From the NCBI RefSeq assembly GCF_002482975.1, contig NZ_DLHA01000054.1:1-64000 (forward strand): a stretch of 64,000 nt of DNA, in the 5' to 3' direction. Positions 46,209 through 55,445 of the stretch are shown here, piece by piece. The stretch comes from Flavobacterium sp. UBA7680 (GTDB lineage Bacteria > Bacteroidota > Bacteroidia > Flavobacteriales > Flavobacteriaceae). The first letter of the stretch is position 1. The number at the start of each line of letters is the position of its first letter. The notes below the pieces were generated by a model. It saw only the letters and a program-made list of their open reading frames with translations, searched no databases and had not been told where the DNA came from. The position numbers and the translations under genes were made by a program.

Positions 46209-46336
46209 ATTGCCTCCAGCTTTAGCTGGAGAGATAGATATTTGTTATCAAAAAGGCTTTAGCCAAAAACTCAAAGTTCGGCTAAAGCCTTTCATATTTT
46301 TCAAAATTTAACCTCCAGCTAAAGCTGGAGGCAATT
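46209..46336. repeat. Three-hairpin palindromic element
   Basis: The outer arms AATTGCCTCCAGCT (46209 on) and AGCTGGAGGCAATT (to 46336) are complementary. Each arm is itself a small palindrome (CTCCAGCTTTAGCTGGAG; CTCCAGCTAAAGCTGGAG). A central hairpin AGGCTTTAGCC / GGCTAAAGCCT (46254-46290) stands between them. The element may also act as a bidirectional terminator between the convergent genes. Confidence 0.85.
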
Positions 46337-46373
46337 GATTTTTTTTTAAATAAAATATATCCAGTTTTTGTTC

Positions 46374-46470
46374 TGTAGAGACGCACAGCAGTGCGTCTAA
46401 CACAACGTAACCTCAACGAATATCGACAACAAAAACTTTGCATATAAGACGCACTACTGTGCGTCTCTAC
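46374..46470. repeat. B-type composite repeat, right of the hexapeptide-repeat gene
   Basis: TGTAGAGACGCACAGCAGTG (46374) and AAGACGCACTACTGTGCGTC (46446) flank ACACAACGTAACC and AACTTTGCATAT. It has the same orientation and unit order as the copy at 45314-45400. Confidence 0.88.
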
Positions 46471-46477
46471 AAAAAAA

Positions 46478-49400
46478 CTATTTATTCATCGCAATATACT
46501 CCGAAGGCGTCATCGAAAAATGCTTTTGGAAATTACGACCAAAACTCGTCTGCGATTTATAACCCACCATTTCTGCAATCTCGTACATTTTATAATTCTC
46601 ATTCAAAAGCAATTCCGCAGCACGTTTTAAACGGACAATATTAATCAATTCATTCGGACTCAAATTCGAAATATCTTTAATTTTTCGGTATAAAGTCGAA
46701 CGGCTCATATTCATGATTTCTGCCAAAGACTCAACACTTAAATCAGAATCTGTGATGTTTTTCAGGATTTCTTCGTCGAGTTTTTTCAGGAACTTTTCGT
46801 CGGTTTTGTTGTGCGCAATACTTTTAATGTGCGAAAGCGGAGAACTCGCATAATAATTCATAATCTGCTTTCTGTTTTCGATTAGATTATTCACCTGAAC
46901 TTTTAAATAATCCATTGAAAAAGGTTTTGCGATATACGCATCTGCACCCACTTCAAGCCCGTCAATTTGCGATTTCAGCGAGTTTTTGGCAGTAAGCAAA
47001 ATTACCGGAATATGACTTGTTTCTAAGTTGGTTTTAATCTCTTTACACAACGTAATTCCGTCCATAATTGGCATAGAAACATCACTTATAACCAATTGAA
47101 TATTCTCATTATGAATTATTTTTAAAGCATTTTCGCCATTATCAGCTTTTAAAATCGTGTAATAAGGCGCTAATTCAGCCGTAATAAAATTCAATAAATC
47201 TTCATTGTCTTCCACTACTAAAAGCTGTGTTTTTTCGTGTTTGTTTTCGATTTCTACAGTTTCAGATTCTGCTTCAATTTCGTCTTTCTCTGTTTCATTA
47301 TAAAACATAAATTCTTCTTCCTGACGAAGCGGAACCACAAGTTCAAAAATATTCACTTTTGAATCCGGAATTACCTGCAGGTTCCCATTATGCAACTGCG
47401 TTAACGAATGTGCCAGCGAGAGCCCGATTCCCGTTCCCGAAGTCGTGTCCATATTATCAACCCTGAAAAACGGCTCAAAAATTTTATCTTTTAAATGAAA
47501 CGGAATCAGATTTCCGTCATTTTTTACAATTAAAGTCAGTTTCTTTTCATCTCTAAAAAGCGTAATCGAAGCTTTATCTGTAGAATATTTAATAGCATTA
47601 CTCATTAAATTACTCAGGATTTTTTTGAAAGCTTCTTTATCCACAAAAGCAAAAATATCCTTATCGCCCAGTTCCAGTTCAAATTCAATTCCTCTCTCTT
47701 CAATTAATTGACTAAATCTCAAATGTAAATTCCGAACCATCGACGAAATATTCGCTTCCACGAAAGTGAGTTTTAAACCGCCAATTTCAGACTTTCTAAA
47801 ATCCAGTAATTCATTTACCAGTTTTAATAAACGTGAAGTGTTTTTCTTCATTATCGAAAGATTCTGAGGCACTTCCGGCAATATGTGATCCATAACCAAA
47901 AGTTTTTCCAAAGGCCCTTTTATCAACGTCAAAGGCGTTCTGATTTCGTGTGCCACATTGGTAAAAAAGTCAATTTTAGCCTGATAGATTTCTTTCTCTT
48001 TTTCGTCGTTTAAATGTTTTATTTTTCGATTGTGTTTAATCTGAGTGAGATTCTGCGAATAACGAATGATATAATAAAACGAACCGCATATTAGCAGAAA
48101 ATAGAAAAAATACGCATAAGAACTCGCCCAAAACGGCGGCAGAATCCTGATTTTTAGTTCAACTTCTTTACTCCAAACACCAAAACTATTCAGTGATTTT
48201 ACTTTAAAAACATAATCGCCAGGTGCGAGTTCTGTAAAGAAAACTTTATTGTTACGTTCCAGATAAACCCAGTCATTATTCACATTTTCAAGTTTATACC
48301 AATATTCTGTAAGTTCCGGCGCGGTATAATTTAACGAAGCAAATTCAAGATTAAATGACGATTGGCTGTTGTTAAGTTCCAGTTCGTCAATATGCGCAAT
48401 AGATTGTTTTATAGGCGAATCATTTTCATTGGCATCAATATCCTTATTATTAATCTGCAGATTGGTAATAAAAGTCGAAGGCGTGTATTTGTTCTTGGTA
48501 AAATTCTTCGGGTTGAAACTGATCATTCCGTTTAAATTCCCGAAATACATATCGCCATTTGTATCCTTAAAAGCCGATGCATAATTAAACTGATCGCTCA
48601 ATAAGCCATTTGCGGTGGTGTAAATTTTAATGCTTTTATGATCAGGTCCAAATTTCACCAAACCTTTAGAAGTCGTAAGCCATAAATTTTTTGCCTCATC
48701 TTCTAAAATAGAATAAACGACATTACTCGGAAACCCGTTTTTAGTTGTGAATTTTTTAAACGTTCTTGTTTTTTTATCAAATAAATCCAATCCGTTTTCG
48801 GTTGCAAACCATAAATTTTTAAAACTGTCTTCAAAAATATAATTGATCGAATTATTGCTGATTCCGTTTGGGTTTTTGTAATCATAAATAAAAACCTCTT
48901 TCTTTTTGGTTTTCGGATTATAATAAAACAAACCATCACGATAACTTCCTGCCCAGAGATTTCCGTCGCTGTCTTCTTTGTAAGTGGTATAATGCGTCGT
49001 TTCGGGAAAAGTTTTTAAAGTTTCAAAATTGTCGTTTTGTTCATTATATAAATAAAGTCCCATTGTTGTAATCACGATCAATTCATCCTTTTTGGTTTCA
49101 TAAAAAGAAAAAATGAAATTACTGCGCAATCCTGAAGCTGGATTATTAGCGCTGTAGTGTCGCACAACGTTACCCGAATTTCGGTCTAAAACATCTAAGC
49201 CATGTTCAAAAGTTCCCACCCAGATTTTGTCTTTTCTGGGCATTAAAGCATGAATATTATAATAGGAAACACTGCTTTTACTTCCGTTTGGTAAATACGA
49301 TGTAAACTGCTGCGTTTTTGGGTTAAATCGGTTTAAACCCGCATCTTCGGTTCCAATCCACAAATCACCTTTATCATCTTTATGAATTTCTCTAACGGCG

Positions 49401-50428
49401 CTTCCGCTAATGGAATTTTGCCCTTTCTGCGGAAAATATTTTTTAAACTGTGTGTATTGTTTTTGATGGTAATTAATGCCACCAAAATACGTTCCAACCC
49501 AAATTCCGTTTTCCTTATCAATCGTGATAGAATATGCTGCATTATCTGAAATAGCATAAGGATCATTATAATTTTTTTTAAGATTAATGCTTGATTTAGT
49601 TTTCAGATTATAAACATAAACTCCAGATTCGCTTGCAATCCAAAGTTCATCATTTCCTCTCTTTTTAAACTGACGGACATAAACTGGTTTTTTTGTCGAA
49701 AATTCTAAACTCGAAGTTGTTTTATTATGAATGTTATAAAGTAAAACACCGTCGTCTTGCGTACCAATTACAATATTGTTTTTGTCTAAAGCATAAATAA
49801 TGGTAATTCTAAAATTAGAAGAACTTGCAGGTGGCGCGATCGGAATATTTTCAAACGAAAGATTTTCTTCAGAATAACGATATATTTTATTTAAAGAAGA
49901 AGCCCAGATCTGCCCGTTTGCATCTCTTGAAATCGAAGTGGCAATAAAATATTTATTCGGATTAAAAGTTTTAGTTTCCTTTTTTGTTGTCGAATATTTA
50001 TAGAGAATATTGCCGGAGATAAACCAGATATTTCCGTTTTTATCATGATTAATATCGTTGATACGGTCGTTAATCGCTTCGTTTAAAACCGTAAACTGAT
50101 CAGTTTTTTTATCGTATTGATACAAACCTTTATCAGTTCCAACCCAAATTACACCTTTATATTCGTGTAAAGACTGAATATAATTGCTTCCTAAACTATG
50201 AATTGGGTCAGCATTGCTTCTGTAAGTCTTAAAACGATAACCGTCAAATCGGTTCAAACCATCTTTTGTACCAAACCACATAAAGCCATCTTCGTCCTGT
50301 AAAGAAGTCAAAACGGTGTTGTTAGAAAGTCCTTCTTCAACCTGAAAATGTTTGAAATAATATTCTTGTGCCTGAATAAAATGTATCGAAAAAAGCGAAA
50401 AAAATAATAAAAGAAAGAATTTACGCAT
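46478..50428 (-). CDS. Hybrid two-component system regulator (HTCS)
   Basis: This 1316-residue inner-membrane protein has a signal peptide (IQA-Q near 21). Reg_prop repeats form two predicted beta-propellers (about 25-645), then a Y_Y_Y domain (about 685-760) and one membrane helix (about 771-790). A HisKA domain follows with His827 (NVAHEIRTPL), then an ATPase domain (about 935-1035, GTGIGLSLAH). A receiver domain with Asp1116 (VISDVSMP) and a C-terminal AraC-type helix-turn-helix (about 1215-1316) complete it. HTCS proteins sense oligosaccharides in the periplasm and activate their locus. It is divergent from the second SusC gene, 390 bp away, which makes that operon its likely target. The ligand is unknown. 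Confidence 0.95.
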   Translation of the reverse strand: MRKFFLLLFFSLFSIHFIQAQEYYFKHFQVEEGLSNNTVLTSLQDEDGFMWFGTKDGLNRFDGYRFKTYRSNADPIHSLGSNYIQSLHEYKGVIWVGTDKGLYQYDKKTDQFTVLNEAINDRINDINHDKNGNIWFISGNILYKYSTTKKETKTFNPNKYFIATSISRDANGQIWASSLNKIYRYSEENLSFENIPIAPPASSSNFRITIIYALDKNNIVIGTQDDGVLLYNIHNKTTSSLEFSTKKPVYVRQFKKRGNDELWIASESGVYVYNLKTKSSINLKKNYNDPYAISDNAAYSITIDKENGIWVGTYFGGINYHQKQYTQFKKYFPQKGQNSISGSAVREIHKDDKGDLWIGTEDAGLNRFNPKTQQFTSYLPNGSKSSVSYYNIHALMPRKDKIWVGTFEHGLDVLDRNSGNVVRHYSANNPASGLRSNFIFSFYETKKDELIVITTMGLYLYNEQNDNFETLKTFPETTHYTTYKEDSDGNLWAGSYRDGLFYYNPKTKKKEVFIYDYKNPNGISNNSINYIFEDSFKNLWFATENGLDLFDKKTRTFKKFTTKNGFPSNVVYSILEDEAKNLWLTTSKGLVKFGPDHKSIKIYTTANGLLSDQFNYASAFKDTNGDMYFGNLNGMISFNPKNFTKNKYTPSTFITNLQINNKDIDANENDSPIKQSIAHIDELELNNSQSSFNLEFASLNYTAPELTEYWYKLENVNNDWVYLERNNKVFFTELAPGDYVFKVKSLNSFGVWSKEVELKIRILPPFWASSYAYFFYFLLICGSFYYIIRYSQNLTQIKHNRKIKHLNDEKEKEIYQAKIDFFTNVAHEIRTPLTLIKGPLEKLLVMDHILPEVPQNLSIMKKNTSRLLKLVNELLDFRKSEIGGLKLTFVEANISSMVRNLHLRFSQLIEERGIEFELELGDKDIFAFVDKEAFKKILSNLMSNAIKYSTDKASITLFRDEKKLTLIVKNDGNLIPFHLKDKIFEPFFRVDNMDTTSGTGIGLSLAHSLTQLHNGNLQVIPDSKVNIFELVVPLRQEEEFMFYNETEKDEIEAESETVEIENKHEKTQLLVVEDNEDLLNFITAELAPYYTILKADNGENALKIIHNENIQLVISDVSMPIMDGITLCKEIKTNLETSHIPVILLTAKNSLKSQIDGLEVGADAYIAKPFSMDYLKVQVNNLIENRKQIMNYYASSPLSHIKSIAHNKTDEKFLKKLDEEILKNITDSDLSVESLAEIMNMSRSTLYRKIKDISNLSPNELINIVRLKRAAELLLNENYKMYEIAEMVGYKSQTSFGRNFQKHFSMTPSEYIAMNK

Positions 50429-50818
50429 AGTTGTGTTTTTTAGGATAAAACAAGGACTTATTCAAATCGTGTCAATATTCAACAAAATGTTGCAAGCCGC
50501 TATATTTCTGATCTTTTTTATACAATTTGAATCATTTGAGATAGAAATTGACACAAATGAATCATTTTATTTTGAATTAAAATCATCTACTTTGAATTTT
50601 CAAACAAATCATATTGATAATTTTTAGGCTAAAAAAATACAGCATCAATAAAATTAAGTTTGAAAAAATATACCATTAATAATTTTGAATTAAAATGAAC
50701 ACATTATTATTACTGAGCAATATTAATTATTTTTTTGCTCGCATCAGAGATGATTAGAATTTTTAAAAAACAATTGTAAAACCAACCAAAAAATGAAAAC
50801 TATCTAAATGACAAATCA
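50429..50818. other. Divergent regulatory region between HTCS and second susC
   Basis: This 390-bp very AT-rich region holds a promoter-like pair for susC at 50659-50687 and must contain the HTCS binding site and HTCS promoter. I could not recognise either by eye. There is no CAAYCGRTTG site, so this locus is probably not under the LacI-type control of the xylan locus. Confidence 0.55.
50659..50687 (+). promoter_or_regulatory. Candidate promoter of the second susC
   Basis: TTTG at 50659-50662, a 17-base spacer and a perfect TAATTTTG (TAnnTTTG) at 50680-50687 fit the Bacteroidota pattern. The start codon is 131 bases downstream. Confidence 0.5.
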
Positions 50819-53800
50819 ATGAAAACAAAGATCACTCAAATTTTAAAGCAGAGATATTACCTCTTGTTTTTCTTTAGTTTATTATTACAACAAACGTATG
50901 CACAACAGCAAATAACCATAACGGGTAAAGTAGTTTCTGCAACAGGAGAATCAATTCCGTTTGCTAACGTTGTCATAAAAAACACAAAAAATGGTGCAGT
51001 TACCGATTTTGACGGTACATATAAAATAGCCGCTGCGGGAAACCAAACACTGGTTTTTAGTTCACAAGGCTATAAAACAACAGAAATTGAAATCAATAAC
51101 AAAACGTCTATCAATGTTACTTTACAAGAAGATGCGATGAAACTGGATGAAATTGTAGTTGTAGGTTACGGTTCACAGCAGAAAAAAGACCTTACAGGAG
51201 CTGTTTCGCTTGTAAAAGCTACAGAAATCCAAAAAAGACAGGTAACTACTGTTGCTGACGGATTACAAGGTTTAGTTACCGGAGTTAAGGTTCGCGGCGG
51301 TGGACGTCCGGGACAGGAAGCAAGTGTAGAGATTCGTGGTCTTAAAAATCTTCAAAATACAAATCCATTATATGTAATTGATGGATTAGTAACTTCTGCA
51401 AACAGAGATTTTAACCCAAATGATATTGAAAGTATTCAGGTTTTAAAAGATGCATCTGCAGCAGCAATCTATGGTTCGAGAGCAGCAAATGGTGTAATTA
51501 TTATTACCACAAAAAAGGGTAAAAAAGGGCCACTTCAAATTGATGTTTCTGCAAAAAGCAGTTTTACAACTATCCCACGCTATGATTTGGCGGGAACAGA
51601 AGAGTTTGCCAGATTAAATAATATGGCTTATGATAATGCCGGAATGACAAGACAAAACCTGAATATGGCAGTTAATACAGACTGGCAGGATGCAGTTTTT
51701 AGAACAGGAATGATGCAGGATTATAATGCCAGCGTTTCTGGCGGGAATGAAAACTCAACCTTCTTTATGTCGGGGAATTATTTTGGAAATGAAGGAGCAG
51801 TTATAGGAACTGATTTTGACAGAATTTCATTCCGTGTAAATTCAAGCGGTACAAAAGGAATTTTCAGTATTGGAGAAAACTTAGCCATCAGTAATTCTAA
51901 AACAGATGAAATGTCTGGAAATCCAATTATTGATGTGTACAGAATGACACCGACAATTCCGCTTTACGACGCATCTAATCCTGGAGGATATGGTTACGGT
52001 AAACAAGGTGTTGCAGATACTTTTGGAACAAACCCTCTTGCAATTGCTGATTTTGCCAATACAATCAACGAAAATTTCAGAATTAGAGGTAATATCTGGT
52101 CTGAACTAAAATTTGCTCCTTGGTTGAAATACCGTTTCAATTTTGGATATGAAACTAGTTTTGACTCTTATAAATTCATGAGGAAAGTTGGGAACTGGAC
52201 ATTAAATCAACCAATAGATCCATCTCAGACAGATCAAAATAAAGGAAGATCGCAAACAACATTGTTCGAAAATACTTTGACTTTCAAAAAAGAATTTGGA
52301 AAACATGATATAACGGTTTTAGTTGGTCAGACTTTTCAAAAAGACAAATACGATCAAATTTATGGTACAAAAAGAAACCTGCCAATAAATTCCGGAACTG
52401 GACAATATTATGAGGTTTTAAACCAAGGAGATTCGCCGGTAGTTGGTGGTTTTATTAATGAAGCAGCTCTTGCATCTTATCTTGGAAGAATTGAATACAA
52501 TTATGATAACCGTTATTTATTAAATGCTGTTTTAAGACGCGACGGATCATCAAGATTTAGTGATGCAAACAAATGGGGAAATTTCCCTTCTGTTTCAGCT
52601 GGATGGAGAATAAGCAATGAATCATTTTTTAAATCAGAGTTTATTAAAGATTTAAAATTAAGAGCGAGTTATGGAGAATTAGGTTCTGGAAATATTAAAG
52701 AATACGAATACAAAAGTTTCGTTAATAATTTCGGACAGATTGTGTTAGGTCAAAATTTATATCCTTCTGCAACTCAGGTAAAATTATCAAATTCAGAACT
52801 GCGTTGGGAAAAATTAAAACAAACCAACTTTGGATTAGACTTAGGCGTTTTAAATAATGATTTACGTTTAACAGCAGATTATTTTATCGCTCGTACAGAA
52901 GATGTATTATTTGGATTCCCAATTTTATTAACTACAGGAAATGACGGCGGAAACCCAATTTCTAATGCTGCAACTGTTGAAAATAAAGGTTTTGAATTAG
53001 AATTAGCTTACAGCAAAAAAATCAATGAATTCTCGTTTAATGCTTCGATCAACTTTACAAAAGTTAATAACAAACTGGTTTCATTAGGTAACGGTCAAAA
53101 TGAAAACATTTCCGGAAACACAATCACAAGAGGTGGTATGCCGGTAGGAATGTGGTATGTTTTACAAACTGATGGATTGTTTCAAAATCAGCAGGAAATT
53201 GATAACTACAAAAATGCTAACGGGCAAGTAATTATGCCAAATGCTGTTCCTGGAGATATTCGTTTTAAAGATGTTAATGGGGACGGACAAATTACAAGTA
53301 CAGATAAAGCTATTGTGGGAAGCCCATGGCCAGAATTTGAAATGGGTTTAAATGCAGGAGCAGAATATAAAGGTTTTGATTTTTCTATGAACTGGATTGC
53401 TTCTCACGGAGCAACTGTTTATAACGGATTTAGAAGTGTTGTAGACAGATTCGATGACAATAGTAATTACAGAGCCGGAATTCAGCCTTGGACACCAGAA
53501 AACCCAAATACTGATTTTCCTAGAATCACAAAAGGTTCAACTTTAAATTCAAGAGGAGACAGTGACCGTTTCTTAGAAAATGGAGATTTTATCAGACTTA
53601 AGTACATTGGATTTGGTTATAACCTGCCTCAAAGTGTCTTGAAAAATTCAGGTATTTCGAGAGCGAGATTAACATTATCGGCACAAAATATTATTACAAT
53701 TACTAAATATAAAGGTTTAGATCCTGAATTTACAAACAGTAATATTTTTGAAAGAGGCGTTGATAATGGTGCTTTCCCAAATCTTCAAACGTATTCTTTT

Positions 53801-53821
53801 GGTGTTGATTTTAGCTTTTAA
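50819..53821 (+). CDS. SusC-like TonB-dependent receptor (second locus)
   Basis: This 1000-residue outer-membrane protein has a signal peptide (QTYA-Q near 29). A carboxypeptidase-regulatory-like domain follows (about 32-108, ITGKVVSATGESIPFANVVI), then the TonB box region EIVVVGYGSQ and a plug with VLKDASAAAIYGSRAANGV. The barrel ends YSFGVDFSF. It imports oligosaccharides of the second locus with the SusD encoded 17 bp downstream. It is a different lineage from the first SusC, with little similarity outside shared family motifs. Control by the divergent HTCS is likely. Confidence 0.95.
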   Translation: MKTKITQILKQRYYLLFFFSLLLQQTYAQQQITITGKVVSATGESIPFANVVIKNTKNGAVTDFDGTYKIAAAGNQTLVFSSQGYKTTEIEINNKTSINVTLQEDAMKLDEIVVVGYGSQQKKDLTGAVSLVKATEIQKRQVTTVADGLQGLVTGVKVRGGGRPGQEASVEIRGLKNLQNTNPLYVIDGLVTSANRDFNPNDIESIQVLKDASAAAIYGSRAANGVIIITTKKGKKGPLQIDVSAKSSFTTIPRYDLAGTEEFARLNNMAYDNAGMTRQNLNMAVNTDWQDAVFRTGMMQDYNASVSGGNENSTFFMSGNYFGNEGAVIGTDFDRISFRVNSSGTKGIFSIGENLAISNSKTDEMSGNPIIDVYRMTPTIPLYDASNPGGYGYGKQGVADTFGTNPLAIADFANTINENFRIRGNIWSELKFAPWLKYRFNFGYETSFDSYKFMRKVGNWTLNQPIDPSQTDQNKGRSQTTLFENTLTFKKEFGKHDITVLVGQTFQKDKYDQIYGTKRNLPINSGTGQYYEVLNQGDSPVVGGFINEAALASYLGRIEYNYDNRYLLNAVLRRDGSSRFSDANKWGNFPSVSAGWRISNESFFKSEFIKDLKLRASYGELGSGNIKEYEYKSFVNNFGQIVLGQNLYPSATQVKLSNSELRWEKLKQTNFGLDLGVLNNDLRLTADYFIARTEDVLFGFPILLTTGNDGGNPISNAATVENKGFELELAYSKKINEFSFNASINFTKVNNKLVSLGNGQNENISGNTITRGGMPVGMWYVLQTDGLFQNQQEIDNYKNANGQVIMPNAVPGDIRFKDVNGDGQITSTDKAIVGSPWPEFEMGLNAGAEYKGFDFSMNWIASHGATVYNGFRSVVDRFDDNSNYRAGIQPWTPENPNTDFPRITKGSTLNSRGDSDRFLENGDFIRLKYIGFGYNLPQSVLKNSGISRARLTLSAQNIITITKYKGLDPEFTNSNIFERGVDNGAFPNLQTYSFGVDFSF

Positions 53822-53838
53822 TTTAAAAAAATAGCATA

Positions 53839-55362
53839 ATGAAAAAAATAATCATAATAACCGCAGCTTTTCTGGGTCTTGTTTTTACAGCTTGTGAAAG
53901 TGAATTAGACCTGAACAGCCCAAATGATATTACAGTAGACCAATATTGGAAAACTGAAAGTGATGCTCAAGCTGGTGTAAACTCAATTTACGCTATGTTT
54001 TACAAAGACGGTCTTTGGGCAAGATGGATGTATTTTCGTTTAGATTTGACTTCTGATGAAGGGTATAGTGTAAGTCCGTGGACAGAATTAGCAGACTGGA
54101 CGCGATTCAATTATATCAATTATAATTTTTGGGAAGGAAATGCCGTAACATGGAGAGATACCTACAAAGCCATTTTTAGATGTAATCAGGTTTTAGCAAA
54201 TGTTCCGAATATCACATTTCAAAATGAAGATGATAAAAAGAAAATCATTGCTCAGGCTAAATTTTTCAGAGCATTACATTATTACTACGCAGCCGTAATC
54301 TGGGAAGATATTCCGTTAGTTTTAGATCCATCTACACCAGCAGATTTACCACAACAAAAAAAGGTAACTGAAATTTGGGCTCAGATTGAAAAAGATTTAA
54401 ATGAAGCTTTTGTGGATTTACCAGCGCAATGGCCATCTGATCAAACAGGAAGACCTGATAAAGGAGCAGCAAAAGCATTTTTAGCAAAATTATACATGCA
54501 GCAGCACAAATGGCCAGAAGCGAAAACAGCACTGGAATATTTGATTACAGGGCCAGGTGCAAGATATGGGCTGGTTACTAATTACAGAGATAATTTTACA
54601 GATGTAAACGAAAATAACAGTGAATCTGTTTTTGAAATTCAGTTTGGAGATCAAAGAAAAGGAGGAACTGGTGAAGATCCAAATGCTGCAGTTTCCAGTA
54701 ACCGTGGTCAGTTTTTTGCACCAAGAGGAATTGGCTGGTCTGACGGACAAGCACGTTTATGGCTGGTAAATGCTTTCAAGGCCGAACCAAATAAAGATGG
54801 TAATCTTGATACTCGTTTAAGATGGACTTTATACTATCCGGAATTATTAGCTGATTTTGGAGATAAAACTTACGGAAGAAATTGGGAATGGAACAATAAT
54901 GAAGCCTGGTTTAGAAAAGGAAGCCGTGATTATTATAGAAATAATGAAGATTATTACAGCCAGGTAAATTACAGATTAGTTCGTTATGCTGATATTTTGC
55001 TGCGCTATGCCGAAGTTTTGAACGAAACAGGAAATACGGCACAAGCTTATCAGTATGTTGATTTAGTAAGAGCCCGTGTAAACATGAATACTTTAGCAGT
55101 TGCTCATCCTGAAATAGGAAACGATCATGATAAATTTTTAGAGCGTTTAAAAACAGAGAGAGTTTTAGAATTAGCCGGCGAAAGTGTGCGTTGGGAAGAT
55201 TTAAAACGCTGGGGAGATTTAAATTCTCAGGCTTCTGTTGATAAAATTGCGCTTCGTGACCCGGATTTTAAAAACTTCAAAGTGGGTAAAAATCATAGAA
55301 TGCCAATTCCACAAAGTGATGTAGATAATAATCCAAATCTGGAACAAAACTCAGGATATTAA
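53839..55362 (+). CDS. SusD/RagB-like glycan-binding lipoprotein (second locus)
   Basis: This 507-residue lipoprotein has lipobox FTAC (Cys19), followed by ESELDLNSPND, an acidic surface-export-like start. Typical SusD segments are present: DQYWKTESDAQAGVNSIYA, AQAKFFRALHYYYAAV and the C-terminal ERVLELAGESVRWEDLKRWG, ending MPIPQSDVDNNPNLEQN. It pairs with the preceding SusC. A terminator-like hairpin follows, so enzymes downstream may be expressed at a lower level. Confidence 0.95.
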   Translation: MKKIIIITAAFLGLVFTACESELDLNSPNDITVDQYWKTESDAQAGVNSIYAMFYKDGLWARWMYFRLDLTSDEGYSVSPWTELADWTRFNYINYNFWEGNAVTWRDTYKAIFRCNQVLANVPNITFQNEDDKKKIIAQAKFFRALHYYYAAVIWEDIPLVLDPSTPADLPQQKKVTEIWAQIEKDLNEAFVDLPAQWPSDQTGRPDKGAAKAFLAKLYMQQHKWPEAKTALEYLITGPGARYGLVTNYRDNFTDVNENNSESVFEIQFGDQRKGGTGEDPNAAVSSNRGQFFAPRGIGWSDGQARLWLVNAFKAEPNKDGNLDTRLRWTLYYPELLADFGDKTYGRNWEWNNNEAWFRKGSRDYYRNNEDYYSQVNYRLVRYADILLRYAEVLNETGNTAQAYQYVDLVRARVNMNTLAVAHPEIGNDHDKFLERLKTERVLELAGESVRWEDLKRWGDLNSQASVDKIALRDPDFKNFKVGKNHRMPIPQSDVDNNPNLEQNSGY

Positions 55363-55375
55363 AAACTAATTTTTT

Positions 55376-55412
55376 AAGGGAATCAGATGTATTAGTCTGA
55401 TTCCCTTATTAT
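55376..55412 (+). terminator. Terminator or attenuator after the second susD
   Basis: AAGGGAATCAGA (55376-55387) pairs perfectly with TCTGATTCCCTT (55396-55407) around an eight-base loop. The T run after it is short, and the next gene starts 34 bases later. Confidence 0.75.
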
Positions 55413-55445
55413 AAAGAACGATTGTTCATAATAACAAAATTTATA

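Larger units (their letters stand above)
46148..46477. other. Repeat-filled region between hexapeptide gene and HTCS gene
   Basis: This 330-bp region between convergent genes is nearly all repeat. It contains a B palindrome (46155-46180), a three-hairpin element (46209-46336) and a B composite (46374-46470) that ends seven bases from the HTCS stop. No gene is supported. Confidence 0.8.

Noticed and set aside
45314..46470. Insertion sequence or transposon carrying the hexapeptide-repeat gene
   Set aside because: There is no transposase, and the bracketing repeats are direct composites of small palindromes rather than terminal inverted repeats of an IS; recorded instead as a possible cassette.
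46445..46644. Short plus-strand open frame at the 3' end of the HTCS gene
   Set aside because: It begins in a B-type repeat and runs antisense to the conserved AraC domain of the HTCS protein.
49322..50252. AATCGGTT cores at about 49327 and 50247 as operators
   Set aside because: Both are inside the HTCS coding sequence, encode repeated NRF motifs of the propeller, and lack the outer C and G of the motif.
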